Below are positions 42,655 through 54,225 of a stretch of DNA of 64,000 bases, piece by piece. Within the stretch, counting starts at the first letter, position 1; every line of letters starts with the position of its first letter. Location: contig NC_092410.1 of the NCBI RefSeq assembly GCF_009017415.1, positions 2,170,001 to 2,234,000 of the forward strand, given 5' to 3'. Below the pieces are notes generated by a model, which saw only the letters and a list, made by a program, of their open reading frames with translations, searched no databases and was not told the origin of the DNA. Source of the stretch: Aspergillus flavus (taxonomy: Eukaryota; Ascomycota; Eurotiomycetes; Eurotiales; Aspergillaceae). Both the position numbers and the translations under genes were made by a program.

Positions 42655-44584
42655 TTAATCATCAGGATACTCGTCTTTGATGTTGCTCACAAAGGTCCGA
42701 GTTTCTTCGTCCCACCGCTTGAAATGCCTCCCTGCGATTGCAGTAAGGGTTGTAGGCAGCTCAGTTATATTAGGGGCCAGAAGCTCGATATTCTCCTCTG
42801 CCACATACCGCACGCTTCTATCCTGGACACTTGAGTATGGGTCAGCCTAGCAGCGCATCGCCAATCGCACATATGAACATACATAACGTGGTAAAAGCTT
42901 TGATGTCTTCCTCCTTGCAAGCGATCAATGCCCATCCTCCTCATCCACTGCTCACCTGCATCGCATTCAGTGTCCCAACCGGTTATGATAGCTATATAGT
43001 TATACCGACGATGTCGGAAAACCTGACCAATGCGGTACTTCACGTCGCATCGACCAGAATAACGTCTCTTCACTTGCTTTGGGATCTCATCCACGGCCCG
43101 CATGACGTGGAGACTCTCTAAGATATGCTCATATTCGAGCAACCCACGAAACATCGGAACTACGTACTGTTCGACAAGGTAGATATCAGATGGAAATTCC
43201 GTAGCAAATAACTCCATCAGCCAAGGTAAATGATGTCGAAACTCGGCCGGTCGAGAGGGGTCAGAAAGGAGCATTGTCGACCAAAGGGCAGCATACTTCG
43301 CACTAACAGTATCCACTGGTTCCAAATGCACATCTGGATACTGAGACATGCGCTGGACCGAGTTCAGTATATTCTTGCTGCACCTTAGAACGATCTCAGA
43401 GGTCCGAGATTCACCTAGGAAGGTCGACTGTTCGACAGTAGATGCTCCCAGGTAGTTCAGCTGGCTTTGTAGATTCGTGACTGGCGTCTCTCTATCTGAA
43501 CGAAATGGGTCCATATAAATAGGATCTCCACAAACTCCCGGCGCCAGCATATTCCCATTTATATCGAGCCCCGGTGGGGGCTTGACAATAACATGGACAT
43601 GGAAAGGGAACCCGCAAGGTCGAGCATTTAGACCAAGCCTCTGCGCAACGTAGCAATATATAGCTGCAGACACCAGGGGAAGCGAATTATGGTTTGGGTC
43701 ATTTAGTGCAACACCCAGGAAATTGTGCTCTATGCAGTGGTACTCCCTATCCGGTTGAATACCAGTCAGGTTGTTTGACTTCAAATATACTGCGATAGTC
43801 CTCGCCTTCTCGCGAGGTGTGGACATATGTATGCTAGGGTATAACGAGGAAAGTCGTCCAACGATCTCGTCCAGCTTGTTAGTTATCTGGGGCTCGATTA
43901 GCAGAGTCACTGCCCATTCCTAGAAGAAGTACGTACTTCATCAAGACTTCCATATCCGCTTTCTGGTATGAAAAGGTCGAAAGCGCCCAGTGCTCGTTCC
44001 AGGGTTACATTCCCACCATTCCTTAGTTTAGCCCATACTGGCAACGCAATACTCCGGTGTAAACAGGTCAGGAGCACCTTGCCGTAATACCTTTTAGTGG
44101 TCACCACAGTTCGTTCAATGAAACCCAGGGAGAAACAGGTAACTTAAACAAACCTTCTTGCTAGATGGTCATCTGTCTCTAATTCTGGCGATATATTCCT
44201 TATAAGTGTATCTTTAACATCGTACCCAAGATTGATAAGTGCGTGGAACTTCTCGATTCTCCCTGTTTGTCCCGCAAGGATACTGTCTAGGAGATAACTA
44301 GCAGTGCACTCGGTCAGGTGTCTAGTTACGTATAAGGCTTTCCAGTTTACTGCGCAGGCGGGAGCCGACAATTTTTGCAGTATATCATGTTTGCTGTCCC
44401 AGTACTTGAAATGCACTTGGCAGTAGAACCGCCACAGTAGAGGCTCGTTGGTAGCATGTTCGAATCGATGGGCTGTCTGCTGTAAAGCAGCCGCAGAGCA
44501 GGGGTGGCTGTAGCATAGGATAGTGTGGAGTATCTCTTCAGGAAGATTCTCGAGAGATAAAACCATCCCGCTGAAATGTATCAA
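42655..44584 (-). CDS. F-box protein with SirB1-like and YccV-like domains (FBXO21 type)
   Basis: Four exons on the minus strand: 44,584-44,154, 44,090-43,937, 43,886-42,883 and 42,829-42,655, with introns of 63, 50 and 53 nt, giving 587 residues. An alternative in-frame ATG at 44,566 would remove six residues. Residues about 10-54 are an F-box (LENLPEEILHTILCY, then EPLLWRFYC). Residues about 200-330 resemble the transglutaminase-like SirB1 domain (YHCIEHNFLGVALNDPNH, RPCGFPFHVHVIV). Residues about 477-550 are a YccV-like hemimethylated-DNA-binding-type domain (VKYRIGQVFRHRRYNYIAII to SFYHVIVQDRSVRYVAEENI). This order is that of animal FBXO21 and its fungal relatives, substrate receptors of SCF ubiquitin ligases; substrates in fungi are not known to me. 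The last intron is supported because GTATGT...CAAG restores the conserved YHVxVxDxSVRYVAEEN reading. Confidence 0.85.
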
Positions 44585-45039
44585 CCGGAAATTGAATCGA
44601 TGTGAGCTTTACCCCTCGGGGTGGGGAAAGGTGGGTTATGAGTACTGAGTACTAGCATTTAGATCCTATTCCGCTGGGAAGGGGGGCTTTATCATTGGCC
44701 TTGGCTGGGAAAAAAAAAAGGCATTCATATGAGCGGCATTATTCGATCTGCGGATCATAGGCTTACGTTTGTCACTCACGTGTAAAGAAAATTCCCCTGT
44801 CTATAGATCGTCCAGTGTGCAATCAAGCATAGCTACGAACTCTATATGGGGGTTTGACTTATGAGACACATGCGCATACACGCACACATATACTGTTGTA
44901 TATAGATATAACCGCCACTCCGCCACTTCCGTACACCACGCATGGTAAACCTAGGCAAGGCCGTCATCCCCACAACCCGCCACTGTCCCATGCCCCTCAC
45001 TTCAAATTCAGCACCATATCCTGCCGTGGTCAATTATCC
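44585..45039. promoter_or_regulatory. Divergent promoter region, F-box gene and JJJ1
   Basis: 455 bp between two start codons. It holds an A9 run near 44,711, a CACGTG E-box at 44,777-44,782, the binding type of bHLH factors, and a TATATAGATATA stretch near 44,898. No regulator can be assigned. Confidence 0.5.
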
Positions 45040-46745
45040 ATGGGACAGACGCACTCCTCGAACAGCCACGAGGGAGCAGGCTCGGACGTAAACCAACCAG
45101 AGGAGAAGAAGGTAGATTATTACGAGCTGCTCCAGGTCGAACGAAATGCATCTGGCGAGGAGTAAGTCCAAGCATATCAGACAGTATTCACTGGAAAGAT
45201 GTTTAATCGATGTGCTACGCCAGGATAAAAAAGGCCTACAGAAGACGGGCTCTCGAGTTACACCCGGATAGAAATTATGGCAACGTGGAGGCTGCTACCA
45301 GGCTGTTCGCCGAAATTCAAACTGCATACGAAGTTCTTTCAGACGCCCAGGAGCGTGCGTGGTATGATTCGCACCGTGATGTCTTCCTAGGAAACGATGG
45401 CAAGCCAGAAGGGGCCGATTATTCATACGATACGCGGATGACAACCTCCGACGAAATCCTAAAATTGTTCTCAAAATTCAGTCCTCGGATGGAATTTACA
45501 GACGCACCAACCGGATTCTACGGTGCCTTGCGTGAAACATTTGCACAACTTGCCCTGGAGGAGACAATGGCCTGCCGCTGGGAGAATGTCGCGTGCGTAA
45601 AGTATCCTACATTTGGAAACTGCAATGCCGACCCCGAAGAGGTCGTACGTCCGTTCTATGCTGCCTGGGGCAGTTTTGCCACGAAAAAGTCCTTCGCCTG
45701 GAAAAATGTGTACCGTTACTCCGAGGCACCAGACCGTCGTGTTCGCAGGCTAATGGAGAAGGAAAACAAACGTCTTCGGGAAGACGCCATTCGGGAATTC
45801 AACGAGGCTGTTAGGTCGCTTGTAGCTTTTGTGAAGAAGCGCGATCCCCGGTACAAGTCTAACACACAGAGTGAATCACAACGGCAGGAATTTCTTCGTC
45901 AATCAGCAGCTGCACAAGCAGCTAGATCACGAGCAGCAAATCAAGCGAAACTGCGTGATCATGTGATGCAAGATTGGGCAAAAGCGGAGACTTTAGGTGA
46001 TGAATCTAGCGATACAAGCGAGGACGAAGTTGAGTACTTCGAGTGTGTTGTGTGCCACAAAACCTTCAAAAGTCATAATCAGTTCGAGGCCCACGAACGC
46101 AGCAAGAAGCATATAAAAGCTGTGAAGCAGCTACGCTGGGAGATGAGAGCACAGAATGAAGAGCTGGGCCTGAAAGGAAATGTCTCTGACCCCGAAGAGC
46201 CCCATTGGGAGAATTCTGCGTATAGCATTCCACAGGATGGCCCAGTGCACAATATGGAGTCATCAGTTCAACAACCACGGGATGGCGAGACAAGAAATGG
46301 TATCGGAACAGACAAATATACCTCTTCTGATACTAGAGTTGATACTAAACCTGACGAGGGTTCGTTGCCGCACACAGATTGCCATAGGGACTCTATACCT
46401 GATCTCAGCGAGGCCGATTATGTGCCTAGGGAGTGTGTTGAACGGCGATTAGGTTCCCAACCCACGTTAATCCAACGAACGGGAGAAATGGAGTCACCAG
46501 ACAATCTGTCTCAACGGTTTTCAGCAACTGAAATAGAGGATTCGCAAACATCTCCACCGAAAGTGGGAAAGGCTAAGCAAAAACGTGCAAAAAAAGCCCA
46601 GCGTGCAATGAACCAGCTCCAGCATATCAAATGCGCCACTTGCTACGCTATCTTTCCCTCAAGGTCTCAATTGTTTATTCATATCCACGAGTTTGATCAC
46701 GCTCAACCCTCAAACATGGGCGACGTGCAAAGGAGGGGGCAATAA
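45040..46745 (+). CDS. JJJ1: Jjj1-type J-domain protein with two C2H2 zinc fingers
   Basis: Two exons, 45,040-45,161 and 45,224-46,745, joined over a 62-nt intron (GTAAGT...CCAG) that lies inside the J domain and restores [19 protein letters not shown]; 547 residues. The J domain covers about residues 26-92 with HPD at 54-56, the motif that stimulates Hsp70 ATPase. A middle region with WxxFxT-like conserved segments ([20 protein letters not shown]) and a basic coiled-coil region (about 190-270) follow, as in the Jjj1/DNAJC21 family. C2H2 fingers lie at about 315-338 (CVVCHKTF...HERSKKH) and 511-533 (CATCYAIF...HIHEFDH). Yeast Jjj1 is 590 residues long and works with Ssa Hsp70 and Rei1 in removing Arx1 from 60S pre-ribosomes in the cytosol. 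The same role is inferred here. Confidence 0.9.
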
Positions 46746-46979
46746 ACAGAGCAAAGAAGCTTACTTGATGCCCTTCCTCATCCGGGCTAAAAATTCATTA
46801 CCTTTGTAGGCTTCTATAGTCAGGGTCAGGTTACTGGAGGCATCATTGTACCGTCCAAAACCTATGCATGTTTAATTTTTCTTGTTTTATTTAAAGTGAT
46901 GATATGTACAGCTAGCATATATTGTTGGAACCAGTTCGGATATTCTTTGATGTGAGGCCATACTTATTGCTCGAAATGC

Positions 46980-49103
46980 CTACCCTAGGCCAGCCTTGGA
47001 ATTTTTCACAACATGCGCGACTGGTAATAGGATACCCTTATTATTAGTAGCACCAAGGGCTGTTCCTGTACTCCAACCCATTCTTTCCAGTATTGCTCTT
47101 CCCTTATTTTCTGCTCCAATCTCGGGGGCAGATGCGCCCACAATATCTCCATCCATGTATGAGACAGAACTGTCAGGACGACCACGAGGAGGTTTAGCAG
47201 ACTTTGTAATATTCTGATCCCAGGATTTGGTGGCGCCGTGGTTGAACCTTCCCTTTGAGAATATTTGGTCGATATAGGAAATGGTCTTTTGCGTGTACCT
47301 TGGAGTCCGGGAAGTCTTGTGCAGGATAGGAAATCTAGAGGACCCCTTGCCTCGTGATTGTGAATTTAAAGACAGCGCATTTGCTAGATCATGAATCAGT
47401 TTCCTACGATGCTTCGTCATAGGCGGAAGAGCCAAACTAGACACGCAGGTCAATCAGCATGCACATATCTCTGAGTTCATTGAGCAAGAAACATACCTGG
47501 TTCTTGACGACAGTAGGAAAATGCGTATCTCCATCTTCAAATCATTAAAACCCATGCCGTTTGTATATTTGCTTCTCAGATCCGGGTCATGTGCCCCACG
47601 ACCTAGGAGACCTTGGGTGCGAAGTTCCTCTCGTTTCTGCTTTCGGCCCTTCTTCTTCTCTCGGTCATTCCGCCAGGCGTTCTCCAATTCCAATTCCAAT
47701 TCACTATCTGATAGGACCAAATCTGGATTGCGATGCTTTCCTCTTTGCTTTTTCCGAAGACTTGGCCTGTTGAAATCCATGATATCCAAGCCGTAGTAGG
47801 GGTCAATTTCCAGTGCGTCAGCGAATGCAGTGGCCGAGACGAATATATCATATTGTGGATTTTTGTGGTTCTGTTGAGAAATGGCGGGGTGTCCTTGTAC
47901 TTCGCACTCCAGGGCCCTATGTCCCTCAACGTCTAGGTCAGTATCAAGATTATTCCCTTCGTCGGAATCGCTGGCTTGAGGACTGTGTGGAACATGATTG
48001 CTCGCCGAGGCAGCATCGTCGAGTGGGTATAATGACACTGCACCGTTGGTAACATCCACTCCACTCTCGTCATCTACTAATTTCAGCATTAACTCTGACG
48101 GCGTAATCATTTTGCGCTTACATTCCGACAATATATCCCTACGCGAATATTTTCCTTTGCCAGGACGCCGAATAGAATCGTGAATGGCCGCATGAGCCGT
48201 GTAGTTCTGCGGCTGCATCTCTGCCCCATGCTCGGGCTCATGCATTATAGCACCAGCTAGTGAGCTTTGTATATCTGCGCAGTAGTGTTCGGCCATGTTT
48301 GCTATATAGTCAGCTAGAATGTCGTCATCTTCGATTTCCGATGCTTCCTGGGTAACTTTCTCGGTGCATGGCATCACGGTCTTCGTCTGTTCGATACTCT
48401 TCGCTATTGGTGGAGTTCTCTGTGGCAGCTCATATGTTGATGTACCATCGGATACTGGGCATACCCTGTAGTCCGGTGCGGGTAGCCTTGCCTCATGTGG
48501 CGATTCGAGTTCTTTTGGAGAATGGTGATTTGTTTTGTCAGCCTTCATCGCGTGGCCTTCCACAATGATACGAGGTCTTTCTTCAAGTCTACGCCGCCCA
48601 TGGAACACTATTTCATCTTCACTAGAGCTGTCACGCTCAGATAATGATAGTGCGGTAATGGGGTCTGCAAGCCCAGTGTGTCCAGCACTTTCGCCTGATA
48701 GGTCGATAAAGAATGACGCGTTGCACGTTGCTGATTCGTTTTTCAACTCCTGTGCATCCTCCTTTGACTCAACCCCTCCTATGAGCGGCTGCTTGTTGTT
48801 TTCTTCTGGCCGGAGGGCGTCTTCTTCACGAGCCTCTCCCTCATTATTTTCGTCTCGCTGGGGATTACTTGCGCTCACGAATCGGACACCTTGGTGGCGT
48901 AGATTGGAGCCAGTGCGCCACAAATTGCGGCCTTCTGTGTTCCTTGCTTCTTGCTGCATCGTCAGGTGTCCTGGTTGGTGTTCTTCGAGCAGTCAGCTAA
49001 TGAATAACCTATCATTGATCATTCCTGTAGGAATACCTATGCTGAACTTCATCGTCGGCTTCTGCTTCTTGATCCGCGCCTTCGCCTTGCTGTGACGAGC
49101 CAT
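46980..49103 (-). CDS. SQS1: Sqs1/Pfa1-type R3H and G-patch protein
   Basis: Three exons: 49,103-49,037, 48,970-47,497 and 47,436-46,980, with introns of 66 and 60 nt, giving 665 residues. The first exon encodes a short basic leader (MARHSKAKARIKKQKP). The middle is long, acidic and of low complexity, typical of the family. The C-terminal exon holds an R3H-like segment (about 520-580, TKHRRKLIHDLANALSLNS) and a G-patch (about 615-660, KGRAILERMGWSTGTALGAT, then a Gly-rich end GLG). In yeast, Sqs1 is a G-patch cofactor that activates the DEAH helicase Prp43 in pre-rRNA processing and affects splicing fidelity; this is inferred here from domains. The downstream gene JJJ1, also tied to ribosome maturation, is convergent with a 234-bp gap. 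Confidence 0.85.
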
Positions 49104-50172
49104 TTCGAATAACGTTTAGTATTTGGTTGGCTCTTGGATATGTCGCCGTTCTTTCGTGGGCTTGACTAGGTTTAGGGGGTTACGGCATGGGTTCATAAAA
49201 CCTAGGCACTAGGCCACTTAATAAGCCGGTGCATCCAACTAGTAACTACAGTGGGATGTCAAAATTGAGACCATCCATTTATTGCCTGGCCTAACCGCCT
49301 TCCTGATTATATTATCTTGCACGGCAGAAACCTCGCAAATTCCATACTTGGGCCTAGATATTTATTATACCAGTCACCTAACTCAAGAGTTGGCACCTAT
49401 TTCCTCTCTAAGAGCTATAGTTCAATGTGCAGTTAGATGTGTGTAGGTTCAAGCACCGGATTTGGTAGGATGAAATATGGCGGTATGCAGGGCGGTCAAG
49501 CGGTCGGTTACAAACTTTTGACATCCCCACTGTAACTATGTCCGTGGCTGGTTGCCAAAGTTGGTTTACGGAGTACTGACGGGGAACTTAGTTACCTGAA
49601 GCTTACTAAGTTCTGAGATACCTCGAGGCCCCGCTTTTCAAAACAACAAATGTATTAGGAATAACAGTTAAGGTGACAGGCAAATTATTGGACTTGATTA
49701 GCTCTTTTGACGTCCCATGGGCGCCTCATACAGTATGTACACGTGTGATCATGGTGAACCAATGACGTTTATATGACTTGGTCCGGAGTACGTAGTATGT
49801 ATAGGTATCTCGTGACTGGTGCAGTTGTGGCCCCCTCCTCGGCCCCTCATAGGATAGAAGTTCTCTTACATACTATCATCAATGGTTATCGTTCATGTGT
49901 GATGCTTTTTTATGTAGTATTTCCAGTTGTGGTTGCTTTTGGGTTGTTTTATGGTACCGTCTTGAGCTGAGAGTTAGACATAGGTACATCCGGGTGCACG
50001 TATATATAATATATGTATCCATATATATATATGTACGTATTTAACCAACCATGATTCACTACCCAGCCAACCATAACCTGCCAGTGAACGTCACCACAAC
50101 AACCACAACGCTCAGAAACAAAAAATCAGCAGCACAGCCCTCTCGCTCCAGACACACCGACTACACCCAAAA
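49104..50172. promoter_or_regulatory. Divergent upstream region, SQS1 and ATG4
   Basis: About 1.07 kb with no convincing gene. A TA-rich stretch (about 50,001-50,031) precedes ATG4 by some 150 bp and may serve as a TATA region. The 65-residue open frame at 49,773-49,970 has no recognisable features and I do not call it. Confidence 0.45.
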
Positions 50173-51674
50173 ATGAACAGTGTAGACATAGGGCGATGCA
50201 GAAAACGCATCGTACAATATATATGGGATCCCGAGCCCAGGAATGATGAAGAGCCAGATGCTTCTATTTGGTGCTTGGGAGTAGAGTATGCCCCGCAGCC
50301 TCAAAAAATCACAGCAAATACAACGCCCGGTAAGCTAGGTAACTGTACTACCATCACTATTCATAAGGGAGAAAGGCCACTGATATATATGGACGAATAG
50401 ATCAGGATGAACTTGAAGCTGGAACAAGCAAAATAGACGATGTAACAGCACACGGCTGGCCAGAGGCATTCGTCTCGGACTTTGAATCGAAGATCTGGAT
50501 GACGTATCGATCTGATTTCCCCCCAATACCAAGACTAGACAACGACGAAGCGAATCATCCGATGACGCTAACTGTACGCATAAGAACCCAGCTAATGGAC
50601 CCTCAAGGCTTCACTTCAGACACAGGATGGGGTTGCATGATTAGATCCGGGCAGAGCTTGCTAGCAAATGCAATGCTTACACTGTGCCTAGGTCGTGGTA
50701 TGACCCCCCACCCTTTCTTAGCCCTACATCTACACATATAACTCCAATATAATACTCTTGTTCTATATAGTCCACATGCTAACATATACTAGACTGGCGC
50801 CGTGGCGATAAAGCGGAAGAAGAGGCCCGCCTACTATCACTGTTTGCTGATCATCCAGATGCACCTCTCTCGATACATCGATTTGTCAAATATGGTGCCG
50901 AGTCATGCGGTAAACACCCTGGGGAGTGGTTTGGACCATCGGCAACCGCTCGATGTATAGAGTATGCGCCTAATACCAGCACACCTCCCCGAGCACGAGA
51001 CTTACCAGCAAACAGGGCTCTCTCAGCACAATGTGGAAATATAGCACCCAGAGTATATGTCACAAACGATACTTCAGACGTCTACGAAGATAGCTTCCTC
51101 CGTGTGGCTCGCAGTGGCTCGGGCAGTATTCAACCCACACTGATACTTCTAGGGACTAGACTGGGAATTGACAACGTCACGCCAGTGTACTGGGACGGAC
51201 TGAAGGCCGTTTTGCAATTGCCACAGTCGGTAGGCATCGCAGGGTATGTCTACATCACCAGCGCCTGGCAATAGCTGGCACCAAAGAATGCTGATGTCCC
51301 CGACACGCACTAGAGGTCGTCCTTCCGCGTCTCACTACTTCATCGGCACGCAAGGCCCGCATTTCTTCTATCTTGATCCCCATACCACGCGCCCCGCAGT
51401 CCCATACAGCATCGATGGTAGACTCCTCTCCAAAACGGAAATCAGTACCTATCACACTCGCCGACTTAGACGCATTCATATACAAGACATGGATCCAAGT
51501 ATGCTAATAGGCTTCCTTGTGAGGAACGAAGATGATTGGGAGGATTGGAAGGGGCGCGTAGGCTCGGTAGTGGGGAAGCAAATCATACATGTGTTCAAAG
51601 GAGAGGAAGCTACTTACAACCAAGGCAGAAGGGGGGCACTCGATGAAGTTGAGGCACTGGACGACGCCGAATAG
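50173..51674 (+). CDS. ATG4: Atg4 cysteine protease of autophagy
   Basis: Four exons, 50,173-50,329, 50,401-50,697, 50,793-51,243 and 51,314-51,674, with introns of 71, 95 and 70 nt; 421 residues. It is a peptidase family C54 enzyme that trims the C terminus of Atg8 to expose glycine and later removes Atg8 from phosphatidylethanolamine. The N terminus ([19 protein letters not shown]) is typical of Eurotiales Atg4. The catalytic Cys is residue 131 in [15 protein letters not shown]. The Asp and His of the catalytic triad are 323 and 325 in [24 protein letters not shown] near the C terminus is also conserved. All four exon joins keep family motifs intact (LCLGRDWRRGDK across intron 2, [13 protein letters not shown] across intron 3), so the gene looks functional. 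Confidence 0.93.
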
Positions 51675-52007
51675 ATAGAACTAAACACCCGATAGAAACG
51701 AGGCGCTATCACCTAGCCGAAAAACAGTGAAGAACAGAATTTGTCAGAGTAATTCAAATTTCGAACCCTAGTTTGAAAGTTGCTACTGCGCAACCAGACC
51801 CAGGAGCACCGAGTTATGTTACAACGCATTCACGTCTCAAATAAAACCATGAAAAACATTTGGCCCAATGGGAAAAAACAAAGCCATCCCGTGACGCATT
51901 AAAAATCCCGCGAACACCCTGTACCCACCACCTCAAACCATAACAGATAACGAGGTAGTAAAAGACAATCCTGCATAAAAGAAACAAACAACAGAAAAGA
52001 AAAAAAC
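51675..52007. other. Intergenic, convergent 3' ends of ATG4 and H2B
   Basis: 333 bp of A-rich 3'-flank sequence. No gene or clear terminator fold is seen. Confidence 0.5.
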
Positions 52008-52586
52008 TTATTTGGCAGAAGAGGAGTACTTCGTAACAGCCTTGGTGCCTTCCGACACAGCATGCTTCGCCAATTCACCTGGCAGGATAAGTCTGACACT
52101 AGAACAAAGTTAGCCAAATAGCATAGAATCGACATTGATGACGTACGAGGTCTGAATCTCCCTTGACGAGATAGTGGACTTCTTGTTATAAGCGGCCAGT
52201 TTGGAGGCCTCGGTTGCGACACGCTCGAAGATGTCTGTAAATATATTAGAAATTATCGCTTCACTGAGCGAACAGGATGAAATACCATTGACAAAGGAGT
52301 TCAGAATAGACATGGCACGAGTGGAGATTCCAGTATCGGGGTGGACCTGCTTCAGGACTAGGTTTATCGTTAGCTTTCTGGACTCAGAACTAGGGTAACG
52401 TTGCCACACACCCTTGTAGATGTAAGAAGAGTAAGTCTCCTTCCTGGTCTTTCCACGCTTCTTCTTGTCACCAGAGGCAGCAGCCGCGGTCTTCTTGCCA
52501 GCTTCCTTCTTCTCAGCAGGGGCCTTGCCGCCAGCAGGGGCCTTGCCGCCAGTGCTGGGCTTCTTCTCAGCAGCCTTGGGTGCCAT
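52008..52586 (-). CDS. Histone H2B
   Basis: Four exons: 52,586-52,412, 52,357-52,286, 52,234-52,147 and 52,098-52,008, with introns of 54, 51 and 48 nt, giving 141 residues. The basic tail is rich in Lys, Ala and Pro (residues 1-45, [23 protein letters not shown]). The histone fold follows ([39 protein letters not shown]). The C-terminal helix ends [10 protein letters not shown]; its Lys in the conserved TKYSSS-type context corresponds to the family's ubiquitination site. Taking the long open frame without splicing would lose the core VLKQVHP and DIFERV joins, so the introns are certain. It forms the H2A-H2B dimer of the nucleosome with the divergent neighbour. Confidence 0.97.
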
Positions 52587-53247
52587 TTTTGAAGTGATTC
52601 AGAAAATAAGATTTGACAAAACTAAGTCGATATTATCGAAGGATGGTGAAAGCGCAGGCGTCGGAATCGTTGACAAAGGTAGACGTGGAATGAGGAGGAG
52701 AACAGAAATGATGGAGACGCGGTGACGAGGGAGGCGCGCTACTTATAATAGCCCGCGAAAGTGCAGTTGATCCTGAGTGTGCAAAGGAAGCAGAATTTCA
52801 ATACCGTCACAGGTGTGTATGATCTGTATGATTAGATGAGGGGAAACGCGTCTCCAGCCGTGGATAACTGACTAAGATCACGCCAATATGACAGTATTGA
52901 AAGATATATTTATAAATTACGACGCTTAACCGTATTTGGAACAATACCACAACAACTACACACAGAATCGTGGCAGGCGCATCTGGCCAAGCTATGGGTG
53001 CCTCGGACGATGATCTCCACTGTGATTGGCCAACCCCGCTAAGCGAGAGGGTGATCTGAAGGGCGTCTAGGCGGCCCAACGTCACCCTCACCGCGTCGTT
53101 ATAAATGTCCGCCGCTTCCTCGCGCTGGCCAGTTACTTTTGACACCGTACCCAAATCATTGCCATCGTATCTCATCGGCGACCCTAATAACCTGTTCTCT
53201 TCATATCATATACTTGAACTTCTGTCGAACCATTCCCAATCGCAAAA
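52587..53247. promoter_or_regulatory. Shared H2B-H2A divergent promoter
   Basis: 661 bp between the two start codons. TATA-like boxes lie at similar distance from each ATG: TATTATAAGT reading leftward (52,741-52,750, about 155 bp from H2B) and TTATAAAT reading rightward (53,099-53,106, about 142 bp from H2A). An inverted CCAAT box (ATTGG) is at 53,025-53,029. The arrangement allows balanced, S-phase-type co-expression, as is known for paired fungal histone genes. Confidence 0.7.
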
Positions 53248-53809
53248 ATGACTGGAGGCAAGTCTGGAGGCAAAGCCAGTGGCAGCAAGAACGCGCAATC
53301 GTATGAATGAACTGTTCTCTGTTCACGTCGACCATTCAAGCTAATATCTTTGTAGCCGTTCGTCCAAGGCCGGTCTCGCGTTCCCCGTTGGACGTGTTCA
53401 CCGTTTGCTTCGTAAGGGCAACTACGCTCAGCGTGTTGGTGCTGGTGAGTATCCACGGTCGCTTTCTATATCGTATATGTACTTACACGTTCTAGGCGCA
53501 CCTGTTTACCTCGCCGCTGTCCTTGAGTATCTCGCCGCCGAAATTCTTGAGTTGGCCGGCAATGCTGCTCGTGATAACAAGAAGACCCGTATCATTCCCC
53601 GTCATCTCCAGCTCGCCATTCGTAACGATGAGGAGTTGAACAAGCTGCTGGGTCACGTCACCATCGCCCAGGGTGGTGTTCTGCCTAACATCCACCAAAG
53701 TAAGCTCACCAGGTACCCGGATATTGAATTTTATGATTCTAACATAGAACTAGACCTTCTTCCCAAGAAGACCCCCAAGAGCGGAAAGGGTCCTAGCCAG
53801 GAGCTGTGA
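53248..53809 (+). CDS. Histone H2A (H2A.X-like SQEL end)
   Basis: Four exons: 53,248-53,300, 53,356-53,444, 53,496-53,699 and 53,754-53,809, with introns of 55, 51 and 54 nt, giving 133 residues. The N-tail ([18 protein letters not shown]), the histone fold ([40 protein letters not shown]) and the docking region ([20 protein letters not shown]) are canonical. The C terminus ends PSQEL, the SQ motif phosphorylated by ATM/ATR-type kinases after DNA damage, since canonical fungal H2A doubles as H2A.X. The third intron uses the second of two close AG sites (ending 53,753), which restores HQNLLPKKT. Confidence 0.97.
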
Positions 53810-54225
53810 ATTGTTTGTTTTTATTTGGGTTTTCTCATTCGGCGTGGTTTGGTTCTCTTATTGATGTGATAACGGGGTTCTGGACTGGGCACGTTTATGG
53901 CTCTGCGTTTTTTTTGTTTTAATTTTATGGTTGTACATTATGTCTACGGACATGGAATGATACCGGCAGCTTTCAAAGGAAATGGGCTTTCGGCACCTTA
54001 GCTTTAAGGGATGTGCATATCCCCAATGATAAGTTACGCATTTTGATCCGGCAGCCATGTATCCAACGAGTAGGTTGGTTTCCAACGTAGAAAATCGGCT
54101 TCCTGCAGACCCGATACTCTTCTCGAATTTGAGCGCTGATAGCTATATGGGTAGTGTTGTTATGCAATGTCCATTTCCTATCTGAAATCCAAGTAAACTT
54201 GTCACAATCTTCTTGAATCCTCCCT
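53810..54225. other. Intergenic, convergent 3' ends of H2A and the LYR gene
   Basis: 416 bp. T-rich 3' flank of H2A (TTTTTTTGTTTTAATTTT near 53,909). The open frames crossing it on the minus strand are read-through of the LYR gene without its last intron. Confidence 0.5.

Noticed and set aside
49773..49970. 65-residue open frame upstream of ATG4
   Set aside because: Short, no recognisable motif, overlaps no splice pattern, and lies in a divergent promoter.
52110..52586. Unspliced 158-residue H2B frame
   Set aside because: It breaks the histone fold at three points; removing three canonical introns restores a standard H2B.
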